Shown here piece after piece: positions 44,111-53,058 of a stretch of 64,000 nucleotides of DNA. The notes under the pieces were generated by a model, which was given only the letters and a program-made list of their open reading frames with translations, was not told the DNA's origin and did not search any database. How positions within the stretch are numbered: the first letter of the stretch is position 1; every line of letters starts with the position of its first letter. This DNA comes from Phaeobacter sp. 11ANDIMAR09 (GTDB taxonomy: Bacteria > Pseudomonadota > Alphaproteobacteria > Rhodobacterales > Rhodobacteraceae), in the NCBI RefSeq assembly GCF_001294455.1, contig NZ_LIKT01000015.1:41630-105629 (forward strand). The letters run 5' to 3'. A program made the position numbers and the translations under genes.

Positions 44111-44236
44111 CGCAGCCTATCCTTGTCCAAAACTGCTGCATCCCCGGTGGGCCAATACTCATCACGCTCCGCTGCGCAGAACCGCAGCGAGTATAGATTT
44201 TTCGGCCGTGTTGGGCCCGGCGTGAGCGGCATCAGG

Positions 44237-44818
44237 TTAGCCCAGAGCCTGGAATTCTACCCGCCGATTTTCATCGGCGCGGGGGTTGGCAGCATTATAT
44301 GGCGCGGCCTCTCCCATACCGATTGCCTTGAGCATGGTCTCGGGAATGCCACAGGTGGTGATCAGATGACGGCGCACTTCCTGGGCCCGCAACAAAGACA
44401 AACGCTCGTTATAGCTGGCGGAACCTGAGCTATCGGTGTGGCCGATGATCTGGAAAACGGTCCCCTGCAGGGCCTGCATCGAGGTGCACATATTTACCAG
44501 TTTTGGCGATTGGTCCGCCCGCAGTGTGGCGCTGTCGAAATCAAAGGAAATCTGCAGATTAATTTGTGATTGGCGGTCAACAGGCGCGTAATCGGCGTTG
44601 GCGGTGGCGACTGTTGCAGTTTCCAGAGAATCGGAAGCCTGAGGCGCGGTGGCCGCGCTGCTTGGCGCTATCACCAAGCCGCGGGTTTTTTGCTGTTGCA
44701 AAATTTTGGTTATCTCTTCTACCGACTGTCCTCCACCGCTCTCCTGGGCGTGGCCTTGGGAGGTGGACAGGAACAGAGCAGAACACATAAAGGCGGCAAT
44801 AATACTGTCGCGGACCAT
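44237..44818 (-). CDS. Secreted OmpA-family peptidoglycan-binding protein
   Basis: 193 residues from the ATG at 44818 preceded by AAGGGGA. Signal peptide about 1-25 (IIAAFMCSALFLSTSQGHAQ). A linker follows, then an OmpA domain (about 80-193) with ISFDFDSATLRADQS, FQIIGHTDSSGSASYNERLS, RAQEVRRHL and ENRRVEF. It lies upstream of ppkA on the same strand, 126 bases away, so it may be co-transcribed and may anchor the secretion envelope complex. Confidence 0.88.
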   Translation of the reverse strand: MVRDSIIAAFMCSALFLSTSQGHAQESGGGQSVEEITKILQQQKTRGLVIAPSSAATAPQASDSLETATVATANADYAPVDRQSQINLQISFDFDSATLRADQSPKLVNMCTSMQALQGTVFQIIGHTDSSGSASYNERLSLLRAQEVRRHLITTCGIPETMLKAIGMGEAAPYNAANPRADENRRVEFQALG

Positions 44819-44993
44819 AACTTGTCCCCTTATACTAAAAACATTACCCAAAAAGACTATACCACATGATTGGTTCTGCCAATGGGCAGGATGGGCCCAA
44901 GAGCGTTGTGGATCGAAGTATAATTTCTGGATAAAAGACTTTACTCGCAGCGCGGCTGGGACTTGAATGGTCTGGTATTGAGTTGAGGGTGTT

Positions 44994-45833
44994 ATGCGGG
45001 TTCTACCGGCGATTATTATCTGTGTTGGGTTGCTTTTGGCGCCTGCGGTCTGGATTGGCCTGAAATGGCTGCTGTCCGAAGAGGATTTCCAGGGGGCTTC
45101 GGTTGATTCGACGGCCCGAATCGAAATCGAAATGCTGCGCCAACAGATCGAGGATCTGCAACTGCGCTTATCGGATGTTCAAAACGAGGTCGCGCGCCTA
45201 CCTCTTGCCAATGCGGGGCAACTGGCTCCAGAGGCCTCTACCGCCGAGGCAGAGCGGGAAATTTGGGATCAGACCGAAGGCGCGGATCTCGACTATGCGC
45301 AGGTCGTGCTGATTGCCGACCGTCTGAATGTCAATCGCGGCCTTCGGGTGACAGGTGGCAAATACCTGACCGAGCGCTTGGGTCGCCCACGCGAGACTTT
45401 GAACGATACCTGTCAGCCGATGACCAATCCCGAGTTAAAGGAAAAACTGGTGACGGAACAGGTTGGGCCAATCCGGGTGAGCATGCTGCGCCCGGCAATC
45501 GAAAGTCTGAAAGTGGTGTTTGAAAACATCCGTCAGGCCGACCCGGATCTTTACAACCGCATCAATACCGCCGGGGCGCTTTGTGTGCGGCGCATTCGCG
45601 GCACAACCAATTCCCTGTCCACCCATAGTTATGGCTTGGCGGTTGATCTGAATATCGACGGTCAGCTGGATAATTTCACCGATGGGAAGACGCAACTGGG
45701 TCTGACTATCATGGCAGATTTTTTCTATGATGAAGGCTGGGTATGGGGCGCCGGGTTTCGGCGCGAAGACAGCATGCATTTTGAAATCAGCCGCCGCCAG
45801 TTGGATGCTTGGATCTCGGAAGGCCGCCTATAG
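44994..45833 (+). CDS. Membrane-anchored M15-family (VanY/D,D-carboxypeptidase-like) zinc peptidase
   Basis: 279 residues. N-terminal membrane anchor (about 4-24), then a coiled coil (about 38-70, EIEMLRQQIEDLQLRLSDVQ), then an M15 catalytic domain. Zinc ligands are in STHSYGLAVDLN (His, Asp) and EDSMHFE (His). It should cut peptidoglycan peptide cross-links or D-Ala termini at the inner membrane face. A role in opening the wall for the T6SS needle is plausible by position; a secreted effector is unlikely because of the anchor. Confidence 0.83.
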   Translation: MRVLPAIIICVGLLLAPAVWIGLKWLLSEEDFQGASVDSTARIEIEMLRQQIEDLQLRLSDVQNEVARLPLANAGQLAPEASTAEAEREIWDQTEGADLDYAQVVLIADRLNVNRGLRVTGGKYLTERLGRPRETLNDTCQPMTNPELKEKLVTEQVGPIRVSMLRPAIESLKVVFENIRQADPDLYNRINTAGALCVRRIRGTTNSLSTHSYGLAVDLNIDGQLDNFTDGKTQLGLTIMADFFYDEGWVWGAGFRREDSMHFEISRRQLDAWISEGRL

Positions 45834-45864
45834 GCGGGCCTCCTGGAAAACCTGCGCCCTTGTT

Positions 45865-46464
45865 CTAGGAGCGGAGCAAGACCTTGTTTGAGCCCAAAGC
45901 CTCGGCCACCTGCTGGTACTGGCTGGCGCGCGCCGCAGACTGTGTTGAGGAGCGCAGCAGTTGGGTTTCAGCTTCCTCGAGAATGGCAATGGCCTGCCTA
46001 TGAACGCTGGGGCGTCGGCTCGCGGGAACAGCCACCAACGGGCGGGCGGAGCGCTGACCATCAGCGCTGTTGATGCGAGCGCGTGGCGCTTCGGGGTCGC
46101 TGTTTTTACGCACCAAAAGGCGCAGTTCTTCAGCGGTTTCGCGTAAGATTTGCTTCATTTCGCTGTGACCGTCCAACCTTGCGGCGTCCTGGCTCAGTGT
46201 AGCAAGACGTTCTGCCAGACAGTCTGCGACATAGCTTCCGGCCGCTGCGCACATAGTTTTCATCTGCGCCAGCCGTGTCGACAGCTGGGGTACGGTCGTG
46301 ACTTGGGTCGTCGGTGATCTCCCTGTAGGCGACCCGTGGTCCGACGGGCCGGTGTCGCCCCCATAACTTCCGGTGCCGCCTGTCTCCTGTGCTGATGCTG
46401 GGACTGTTACAGTGAGCAAAATAGCCAGACCCCAACCAAACAAGTTCCTAGAAATTTGAAACAT
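45865..46464 (-). CDS. Secreted protein of unknown function
   Basis: 199 residues, not recognised. Signal peptide 1-25 (GWGLAILLTVTVPASAQ), a Gly/Thr/Ser-rich disordered segment (26-60), two Cys (TMCAAAG, ADCLAER) and then helices to the end with RQAIAILEEAETQLLRSS. It lies 39 bases downstream of the caspase-Sel1 gene and reads the same way, so the pair is probably an operon. Confidence 0.7.
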   Translation of the reverse strand: MFQISRNLFGWGLAILLTVTVPASAQETGGTGSYGGDTGPSDHGSPTGRSPTTQVTTVPQLSTRLAQMKTMCAAAGSYVADCLAERLATLSQDAARLDGHSEMKQILRETAEELRLLVRKNSDPEAPRARINSADGQRSARPLVAVPASRRPSVHRQAIAILEEAETQLLRSSTQSAARASQYQQVAEALGSNKVLLRS

Positions 46465-46503
46465 TAATACCCCCTAAAACCTAATGATAGCGCTCCTGGC
46501 TAC

Positions 46504-48006
46504 CTATCCATCTAGCCCATAAGCACGGCGAATACCGCGCTGCGTACCGGGTCCAAAATCACCGTCAATTGAGCCTTGGTAAAACTTGTTTTCCTTGAGT
46601 TTATCCTGCAGCGCTCTGCGAGTGTCCAATGTGAACATTGTCGGGCGTTTGCTCAGCAGGTCCAACACATCCGCACTGCCGGAACGCAATGCTGCGTAAA
46701 GAAAATGGGCCGCATCCTGGGGGCCTTTGCCTGGGACCAGGCCATCGTCTATCAAGGCGGCAAAATTGAACTGGGCCTGCGGATGCCTGAGTTCAGCCGC
46801 ACGCTGGAAGAACCCATAGGCTTTTTGTGGGTTGGCAGGCAGGCCTAGGCCGCCCTGATGGTGAAGGAAACCCAGATCATTGATGGCATCGGCAAAGTTC
46901 TGCCCTGCGGCGGCCTCATAGAGCTGAAGCGCCCTTTGTGGATTTGGGGCGACGCCGGTGCCGCGCTCATAGAGTTTGGCCAGTTCAAACTGGGCTTCCG
47001 GGGCGCCTGCATCCGCCGCACGTTGCAGGAAATCAACGGCTTCGGCAGGATCAAACCGTCCGCCACTTGGGTTGAGCCGCATATAGGCCAGGCCCAGCAT
47101 CGAACGGGTATCACCGAGCTCCGCCAGCGCCAATAGCTGTTCTTCTTGATCAGGCTTTACCGCAGACCAAGCCTCAGAGGTGCCTGCAGGGATGGCATCG
47201 GCGCCGGTAACCTCGGTTGATGCAAAATAATAGGGGACCCCGGTCAGGGATCCATAGGTATGGGGTTCTTGCAGATTGCCCGTTTTTTCCAGAACCAGAT
47301 CGCGGACCTGACGGAACATCAGGCTGATCTCCAGACCTGGTTGCACCATTTTCTGCATCAAGGCCTGCGCATAGGGACTGTTTGACCCGCTGCCGTCCAG
47401 CGCAACCTGTCCGTCGCGAGCGGCAAAGGCCACCAGGGTTCCGCGGTCAGGATCCACGGCGGCCAGCCCGCCGTCGCCACTGCTGCGGGTCTGCTCCGAG
47501 CTGGCATTCGAGGTCGAGCTTTGGTCTAGCGCGATGGAGTCTCCCAATGGGTTGTCCCGGCAGCTGTCGAGGATGACAACCCGCATCTTTCGGGCTCTGT
47601 CCACCGCTGAAAGCAATTGTTTCAACGAAGCGGATTGGCGCTGCACATCCCGGTTGCTGGTAACATTGGCATCCACAGGGATGAGAAAGTTCTCGCCCTG
47701 CACTTCGATTCCGTGGCCGGCGAAATAGATCAAAGCCAGGTCTGCCACCTCGGAGCGGAAGGCAAAATCCTCCAGAAGTCCAACCATATCCTGAGTGGTT
47801 GCATCCAGTGAGAGAGTGACATCAAAACCAATGGTTTCAAGAGTTTGCGCCATGCCATTGGCGTCGTTATGGGTGTTTTCCAAGGGGGGCAAATATTGAT
47901 ACTCAGCCATGCCGATAACCAAGGCAATGCGATCCCGTGCCGCTTCTGCGATCTGGGGGAGAGTGAGACAGACTAGGGCTGTCAGGATTTTTACAAAACG
48001 AACCAT
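46504..48006 (-). CDS. Secreted caspase-fold (C14) protein with Sel1 repeats and C-terminal peptidoglycan-binding-like domain
   Basis: 500 residues. Signal peptide 1-22. Caspase domain (about 24-260) with H98 (IYFAGHGIEV) and C149 (VVILDSCRDNPL). Residues about 285-420 are Sel1/TPR-like repeats (AEAVDFLQRAADAGAPEAQ, LAKLYERGTGVAPNPQRALQ, AYGFFQRAAELRHPQAQ). The last 45 residues resemble PG_binding_1 (RALQDKLKENKFYQGSIDGD, FGPGTQRGIRRAYGL). Second secreted caspase of the window; the two bracket the T6SS at about 6 and 47 kb. Substrate unknown. Confidence 0.87.
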   Translation of the reverse strand: MVRFVKILTALVCLTLPQIAEAARDRIALVIGMAEYQYLPPLENTHNDANGMAQTLETIGFDVTLSLDATTQDMVGLLEDFAFRSEVADLALIYFAGHGIEVQGENFLIPVDANVTSNRDVQRQSASLKQLLSAVDRARKMRVVILDSCRDNPLGDSIALDQSSTSNASSEQTRSSGDGGLAAVDPDRGTLVAFAARDGQVALDGSGSNSPYAQALMQKMVQPGLEISLMFRQVRDLVLEKTGNLQEPHTYGSLTGVPYYFASTEVTGADAIPAGTSEAWSAVKPDQEEQLLALAELGDTRSMLGLAYMRLNPSGGRFDPAEAVDFLQRAADAGAPEAQFELAKLYERGTGVAPNPQRALQLYEAAAGQNFADAINDLGFLHHQGGLGLPANPQKAYGFFQRAAELRHPQAQFNFAALIDDGLVPGKGPQDAAHFLYAALRSGSADVLDLLSKRPTMFTLDTRRALQDKLKENKFYQGSIDGDFGPGTQRGIRRAYGLDG

Positions 48007-48075
48007 GCCAATACCATTGGGAACAAACCAAAACTATTGGTAATCTAACGCGCTGCGACAGCAAAGAAAGAGAAA

Positions 48076-48106
48076 AAGCCGCTCAAGCATTTTGCTTGAA
48101 CGGCTT
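48076..48106 (-). terminator. Terminator of the chemotaxis operon
   Basis: Read on the minus strand, AAGCCGTTCAAGCA, loop AAA, TGCTTGAGCGGCTT form a 14-bp stem with one T-G pair, followed by TTTCTC. It lies 42 bases after the stop of the last chemotaxis gene at 48148. Confidence 0.85.
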
Positions 48107-48147
48107 AAGGGAGCGAGTTGGATCACATACGCGCCGCAGCAGGAAGC

Positions 48148-48474
48148 TTAGTTTGGAACAAAGCTGCCAATTTCGCGCAGACGTTCCCGCAGTTTTTGCA
48201 GCGTGACGGTGTCTGTCGCGGCTTGGATATCGGCCTCACCCGTGTCCATGACCTGTGCTTCAACCCGTTCATAAAAACTCGCCATCCCGGCAAGTGTCTG
48301 CATGACCAGATCAAAATCTTGCAGAGACTGCGTTTCCTGACGGGTTGGCTTGGTCCCACGATCAAAGATGTCATGCACCACGTCTTCCAGGGTTTGTACC
48401 TTGGAATACAGTTGACGCATCTCCCGCGCAGAAATGGCACTAAGCCCTGAAATGGTTTCGTGCTGTCCCTGCAT
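48148..48474 (-). CDS. Small helical protein, possible minimal CheZ-like CheY phosphatase
   Basis: 108 residues, predicted to be a helical hairpin. The stretch QSLQDFDLVMQTLAGM resembles the CheZ active-site helix (QDFQDLTGQ in enterobacterial CheZ), including a D-x-x-x-Q pair, but with one residue fewer between QDF and DL. It lacks the long CheZ four-helix core and a clear CheY-binding tail. It sits two bases after cheY in the same operon, the position where cheZ is often found. The CheZ suggestion is inference; an unrelated chemotaxis accessory is equally possible. Confidence 0.5.
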   Translation of the reverse strand: MQGQHETISGLSAISAREMRQLYSKVQTLEDVVHDIFDRGTKPTRQETQSLQDFDLVMQTLAGMASFYERVEAQVMDTGEADIQAATDTVTLQKLRERLREIGSFVPN

Positions 48475-48476
48475 GA

Positions 48477-48863
48477 TTACAGCCGCCCGACGACCTGTTC
48501 GATCGCCTGTTTCATTGTTGCCACGGTAAAGGGTTTGCGAATGATATTGTTCAACCCAAGCTTCTTGCCCACTTCGATGATTTCTGGTGTCGGTTTGCCG
48601 GTCACCAGAATGAAGCCGAGCCGTTGGGTAACCTGATGGCCGCGCACGGCCTGCAGTAGGCCCAGACCATCCATGCCAGGCATGTTATAGTCCGACAGTA
48701 CCAGGTGAACCGGGGTGGTGGTCAGTTTCTGAAAGGCCGACTGGCCGTTGTTTTCCACCATGTAGTTCTTGATGCCGAGCTCGTCCAAACACTGGGTAAT
48801 GATACCGCGGCTTGTGGACATATCGTCAACAACCATGACGCGTAGAGAGTCTTTAAGGCTCAT
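48477..48863 (-). CDS. cheY: CheY-like response regulator
   Basis: Single receiver domain, 128 residues from the ATG at 48863 (MSLKDSLRV); an in-frame ATG at 48905 would add a His/Glu-rich leader without homology. The acid pair is VVDDMS, the phosphoacceptor Asp is in LVLSDYNMPGMDG, the switch Thr is in ILVTGK and the Lys in IIRKPF. Output CheY of the CheA pathway encoded upstream. Confidence 0.92.
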   Translation of the reverse strand: MSLKDSLRVMVVDDMSTSRGIITQCLDELGIKNYMVENNGQSAFQKLTTTPVHLVLSDYNMPGMDGLGLLQAVRGHQVTQRLGFILVTGKPTPEIIEVGKKLGLNNIIRKPFTVATMKQAIEQVVGRL

Positions 48864-48894
48864 GTCTTTTTCCTCGTGTTGCTCATGGTGCCCT

Positions 48895-49761
48895 TTACTG
48901 AGCACCGCCTCCTGGGGGAGTGTTGATGTAGGTCGTGATCCCAGATGTTGTCAGCTTTGCTTCGGCTGGCCCGGACATGCGTTCGGAATGACCGATGAAC
49001 AAATAGCCACCTGGGTTCAAATTCTGTTGAAAGGCTTGCCAGACCTTTTGTTGGGTGGGCGTGTCAAAGTAGATGGCCACGTTGCGGCAGAAAATTGCAT
49101 CAAACTTGCCCTTGAACGGGAAAGGTTCGATCAAATTCAATACCCCAAAGGTGATCATCGATCTCAGGTGTTCAGGCATGCGCCCACCAGCTTCCATCTT
49201 TGGAACCAAGCTGCGGTACTCAGAGGGGATCTGATCGAGCTCTTCCTGCGGATATTTTGCCGCTTTGGCGAATTGGACCACCTGCGGGTCGATATCCGTG
49301 CCCAAGATCTTAAAGTCATAGCGCCCAATGTCGGGGCACATATTGTGTATGATCATCGCCATGGTGAAGGGTTCTGGCCCTTTGGAACAACCGGCAGACC
49401 AGATTCGAACCCGCCCACCATTGCGTGCTTTTTCAATCAGCGGAGGCAGCACATCCTTGCGCAGGGTTTCAAAGTGATGTGGCTCACGAAAGAAATGAGT
49501 GACATTTGTTGTCAGAAGCGACAGCAGCTTGCTGCGCTCCTGGTCACTGTCTTTGCCATTCAAACGTGCCAGATACTCTTTGAAGTTGACGACTTTCTGC
49601 TGTCTCAATTGTCGGGCAAGCCGAGCAGAAACCAGAGGCTTCTTACTGCTCGACATCGCCAGCCCAAAGTGCTTGTAGGCAAAATCAGCGATTGCCTCGA
49701 AATCCTGGTCGGTCAGGGTAAACCCGTCGCTATTGGGTTCAATAGAGCCAGCAGCCATCAT
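48895..49761 (-). CDS. cheR: Chemoreceptor methyltransferase CheR
   Basis: 288 residues. The N-terminal helical CheR_N domain (about 10-80) has FEAIADFAYKHFGLAMSSSK. The SAM-binding domain shows VRIWSAGCSKGPEPFTMAMI, ILGTDIDPQVVQFAK and FDAIFCRNVAIYFDTPTQQ, followed by GGYLFIGHSERM. It methylates glutamates of chemoreceptors such as the MCP at 53506. The start overlaps the cheW stop. Confidence 0.95.
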   Translation of the reverse strand: MMAAGSIEPNSDGFTLTDQDFEAIADFAYKHFGLAMSSSKKPLVSARLARQLRQQKVVNFKEYLARLNGKDSDQERSKLLSLLTTNVTHFFREPHHFETLRKDVLPPLIEKARNGGRVRIWSAGCSKGPEPFTMAMIIHNMCPDIGRYDFKILGTDIDPQVVQFAKAAKYPQEELDQIPSEYRSLVPKMEAGGRMPEHLRSMITFGVLNLIEPFPFKGKFDAIFCRNVAIYFDTPTQQKVWQAFQQNLNPGGYLFIGHSERMSGPAEAKLTTSGITTYINTPPGGGAQ

Positions 49762-50240
49762 TACAGTACTTGCTCCGGAACTGAGATCACAGCATCAAGA
49801 TTGATGATCCGCACCATAGTTTCATCATGTGAGATGATACCTTGGATATATTCCATGGTGTTGCGACTATCGACCGGTGGCGTTTCCTGGATCTCTTCGG
49901 GATTGATCGAAATGATCTCAGAAACAGATTCCGCTAGAAGTCCGACAGGTTTACCAGCAGAGGAAACCACGATCACAACGTTGCGCTCGCTGGCTTCGGT
50001 TGTTTCCAGGCCAAAACGAGCCGACAGATCGTAGATTGGGATCACCGCGCCCCGCAGGTTCATCACTCCCAAAACGTCCGAAGGCGCATGGGGCAGGATG
50101 GTGACTGGGGACCAGCGCCGGATTTCCCGGATCTGAGTGATTTTCAGACAGAAGGCCTGTCCGGCGACGGTGAAGCTGACAAACTCGCTAAACTGAGCGT
50201 GCTTAACTTCTTGGTCATTACTTTTTACTTCAGCTTGCAT
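49761..50240 (-). CDS. cheW: Chemotaxis coupling protein CheW
   Basis: 159 residues, a single CheW SH3-like domain with SFTVAGQAFCLKITQIREIR, LGVMNLRGAVIPIYDLSARF and KPVGLLAESVSEIISINPEE. It couples receptor arrays to CheA. The start overlaps the cheA stop by 11 bases. Confidence 0.95.
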   Translation of the reverse strand: MQAEVKSNDQEVKHAQFSEFVSFTVAGQAFCLKITQIREIRRWSPVTILPHAPSDVLGVMNLRGAVIPIYDLSARFGLETTEASERNVVIVVSSAGKPVGLLAESVSEIISINPEEIQETPPVDSRNTMEYIQGIISHDETMVRIINLDAVISVPEQVL

Positions 50241-52398
50241 TGCTCATTCTCCGCTCGGTATCAAAGGCTCCCACCGCAGGCGAGGCTGCCAGGATGCTTT
50301 CAGGGTCAAGGATCATCGCGATCTTGCCGTCCCCCAGGATGGTGGCGGCTGCGACGCCGGCAATTTCCCCGCAGACACCATCCAGACTTTTGATCACAAC
50401 CTGTCGTTGGTCATGGATGTCATCCACTGCCAGGGCACTGCGCTGGCCCGTTTCGGTTTCCACCAAAAGATAGACACCGGGTGGTTGGTCATCTTTCTTT
50501 TCGAGGCCCAGGGCGCCGGCGACATCACAGATCGGGACAAAACTGCCGCGGATCGACAGCAACGTGCCATCTGCGCCCAGGTTGTTGATCATGTCGTCGT
50601 TGCCACGCATTGTTTCGACAATCGAGGTGATCGGAACCACCATTGTCTGATCTGCGACCGAAACAACCATACCATCCATAACCGCAAGGGTGAGGGGCAG
50701 AATGATCGTGAAGGTCGAGCCTTTGCCAGGCGACGAGGAAATGTTGATCCGGCCACCCAGGCCAGTCACAGCATTTTTCACCACATCCATGCCGACGCCG
50801 CGGCCTGAGAGGTTAGAGACCTCTTTAGCAGTGGAAAAGCCGGGCGCAAACAAGAGGTTGTCGATCTCGGCGTCCGTCAGTTCGGCATTCTCAGGGATCA
50901 GACCTTTTTCGATCGCAATCTGTTTCACGCGGGGACGATTGACTCCTGCGCCATCATCTTTGACTTCGATACAGACCGAGCCAGAGCGGTGCGAGGCAGT
51001 GAGGCGGATCTCGCCTACTTTGTCCTTGTTTGTCCCTTCACGATCTTCGGGCTTTTCGATGCCGTGGTCGACCGCATTGCGCAGAATATGCGTCAGAGGA
51101 TCTGCCAAGCGTTCGATCACCGTTTTATCGACTTCGGTGTTTTCGCCCTCGGTCACCAGCTTACAGGATTTGCCCGTGGCGCTGGAAGCCTCGCGGACAA
51201 TCCGGGCCATCCGCTGAAACAGCGGCTTGACCGGCTGCGCACGAATGGACATGACACCTTCCTGGATATCACGGGCCAGGTTCTTAAAGCCCTCCAGTTC
51301 GGTTTCAACGTCCCGCACATCGGCCACATCGAGATTGGCAATTTGCTGCGCCAGCATCGAATGGTTGATAATAAGCTCCCCAACAGCGTTGATAAGCCGG
51401 TCCACCCGCTCGAGATCCACTCGCAGTGTTGGATTTGGCCCACGCTGCTCCGTTTTTGAATTCTCGGCTTTTGGGGCCGCAGGCTTACTGCCGGAAGCGT
51501 CCGGTTTTACCTCCGGTGTTGGTGCGGGGGCCGGCTGTTCAAAAGGGGCTGGGGGGGTCTCTTCAACCATGGCTGCTGGCTCCACTATGGGCGGTGACTC
51601 TGCGGCTGGGGCACCACCAAACGCGGCTTCTAGTGCAGCAAGGGCTGCAGCATCCGCATCAGCGTCACCGGCACCTTCGATCGAAAGTTCGCAGAGGCCT
51701 TCAACAAATTCAAAAACCGCTTCTACTGTGGCGCGTGCCTCGGTGGTGACAAGCGTCAAGTTCCAGCTCAGATAGCTTTCTTCTGGATCCATACCATCAA
51801 AGCCAGGCAGCTCGGAATCGTCCAAGACGATTGTCAGCTCACCCATTTCCTGAAGCGCTTGGAACAGGAAGATTGGCTCGTTGCCGGTGCTGTACATGTC
51901 CTTGAGCGGACGGAAATGGATCTGATAGGTTTCCTCAGTCGGTGCCTGAGGAATATCAATCGCACTGACATCCATCGGGCCGCCAAGCCCCATGGGCTCA
52001 AAGGTCAGATCCTCTTCCTCTTCAGGAATATACTTGTCCAGTGCCTCAATCAGCATGTTGTGATGAGCCTGATCGGTCTCGCCACCGTCACGAGCGACAG
52101 CGACCAGATTGTACAGGTGATCACAAGAACGCAGCAGCAGCTGGATCAGCGGTTCATCCAACTCCATCCGATTGGCTCGGACTTCATCAAAAACAGTCTC
52201 GAACCTGTGGGCAAAGGCCACCAACTCGTCCAAGCCAAATGCGCCCGCGCCACCCTTAATCGAGTGAACTGCACGGAAAACGGCATTGACTACCTCTGGA
52301 TCGTGATCGCCTCCTTCGATGGCGCTCAGACCCTCATCCGTTGCTTCAAGGAGTTCTTCGCACTCCTCAAAGAAGGTATCCTGGATAGATCCGGACAT
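50230..52398 (-). CDS. cheA: Chemotaxis histidine kinase CheA
   Basis: 722 residues. P1 Hpt domain with phospho-His in AVHSIKGGAGAFG near residue 46. A second acidic domain follows (about 150-260). A Pro/Ala-rich linker lies at about 265-310. P3 dimerisation (VDRLINAVGELIINHSMLAQ), P4 ATPase (HILRNAVDHGIEKPEDREG; DDGAGVNRPRVKQIAIEKGL; NLSGRGVGMDVVKNAVTGLG) and P5 CheW-like domain (LRPS-free, with VVPITSIVETMRGND) complete the family order. Overlaps cheW; cheY lies two bases upstream. Confidence 0.95.
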   Translation of the reverse strand: MSGSIQDTFFEECEELLEATDEGLSAIEGGDHDPEVVNAVFRAVHSIKGGAGAFGLDELVAFAHRFETVFDEVRANRMELDEPLIQLLLRSCDHLYNLVAVARDGGETDQAHHNMLIEALDKYIPEEEEDLTFEPMGLGGPMDVSAIDIPQAPTEETYQIHFRPLKDMYSTGNEPIFLFQALQEMGELTIVLDDSELPGFDGMDPEESYLSWNLTLVTTEARATVEAVFEFVEGLCELSIEGAGDADADAAALAALEAAFGGAPAAESPPIVEPAAMVEETPPAPFEQPAPAPTPEVKPDASGSKPAAPKAENSKTEQRGPNPTLRVDLERVDRLINAVGELIINHSMLAQQIANLDVADVRDVETELEGFKNLARDIQEGVMSIRAQPVKPLFQRMARIVREASSATGKSCKLVTEGENTEVDKTVIERLADPLTHILRNAVDHGIEKPEDREGTNKDKVGEIRLTASHRSGSVCIEVKDDGAGVNRPRVKQIAIEKGLIPENAELTDAEIDNLLFAPGFSTAKEVSNLSGRGVGMDVVKNAVTGLGGRINISSSPGKGSTFTIILPLTLAVMDGMVVSVADQTMVVPITSIVETMRGNDDMINNLGADGTLLSIRGSFVPICDVAGALGLEKKDDQPPGVYLLVETETGQRSALAVDDIHDQRQVVIKSLDGVCGEIAGVAAATILGDGKIAMILDPESILAASPAVGAFDTERRMSNAS

Positions 52399-52399
52399 T

Positions 52400-52774
52400 T
52401 TATGCCGCAGCTCCAGTTACGCGCTTGAGCGCGAAAATCAGCGAGGCGTCGTCAAAAGGCTTAGTGATCCAACCGGTGGCGCCGGCATTGCGGGCACGGG
52501 CTTTCATTTCCGGGGCGCTTTCCGTGGTCAGAACCAGGATTGGCACTTTAGAGTTAATATCGGTGCCGCGGAGCTCTTCGATTACGCCAAAACCATCGAG
52601 GTTGGGCATGTTGATGTCGGTGATGACAACATCGGGGGCGACATCGTCATACATGTCGACGCCTTCACGGCCGTCGACCGCACTTACATACTCGAAGCCG
52701 GCCTCTTCTAGGGTGGCGGCGAGCAGATTCCGGATGGTGCGGGAATCGTCGATTGCCAATACTTTGGTTTTCAT
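52400..52774 (-). CDS. CheY-like response regulator (second)
   Basis: 124 residues, a single receiver: VLAIDDSRTIRN, phospho-Asp in VVITDINMPNLDG, Thr in ILVLTTES and Lys in ITKPFD. It is closer to motility/twitching-type CheY than the other CheY of this operon. Translationally coupled to the STAS gene upstream (four-base overlap) and two bases from cheA. Confidence 0.92.
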   Translation of the reverse strand: MKTKVLAIDDSRTIRNLLAATLEEAGFEYVSAVDGREGVDMYDDVAPDVVITDINMPNLDGFGVIEELRGTDINSKVPILVLTTESAPEMKARARNAGATGWITKPFDDASLIFALKRVTGAAA

Positions 52775-53058
52775 GCTGGTACCTCGTCTTCAAATCGGTT
52801 GGGCTCAAGACCCAAGAGCGTAAGGGATTTGCGGCAGGATTCGTTAATATGGGTTACCGCGAACCCCAGTTCTTCAGAGCGCCATTGCTGTTCTGCGCTG
52901 AGCAACATTTGCAGGCAGCGCGATGGCATGGCTGCGACATTGCTACAGTCGATCTCCACTGTGGCGGAGCGAGCCCCTCTCAGAAATGCTGTGAGCGGAC
53001 TCAATTCAGCAAATGCATTTGGCAATTCCAAAAGGTGTTTTTGCGTTTCCGTGGTCAT
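52771..53058 (-). CDS. Small STAS-domain protein
   Basis: 95 residues, one STAS/anti-sigma-antagonist-like fold: TVEIDCSNVAAMPSRCLQML then EELGFAVTHINESCRKSLTL. The usual phosphorylatable Ser position (DCSxVxxMxSxCLQ) has Ser/Met. First gene of the minus-strand chemotaxis operon; a STAS + CheY pair upstream of cheA occurs in other chemosensory clusters. Partner unknown. Confidence 0.72.
   Translation of the reverse strand: MTTETQKHLLELPNAFAELSPLTAFLRGARSATVEIDCSNVAAMPSRCLQMLLSAEQQWRSEELGFAVTHINESCRKSLTLLGLEPNRFEDEVPA

Noticed and set aside
48769..50034. 421-codon + strand open frame across cheR/cheW
   Set aside because: Antisense to overlapping, well-supported cheR and cheW genes.
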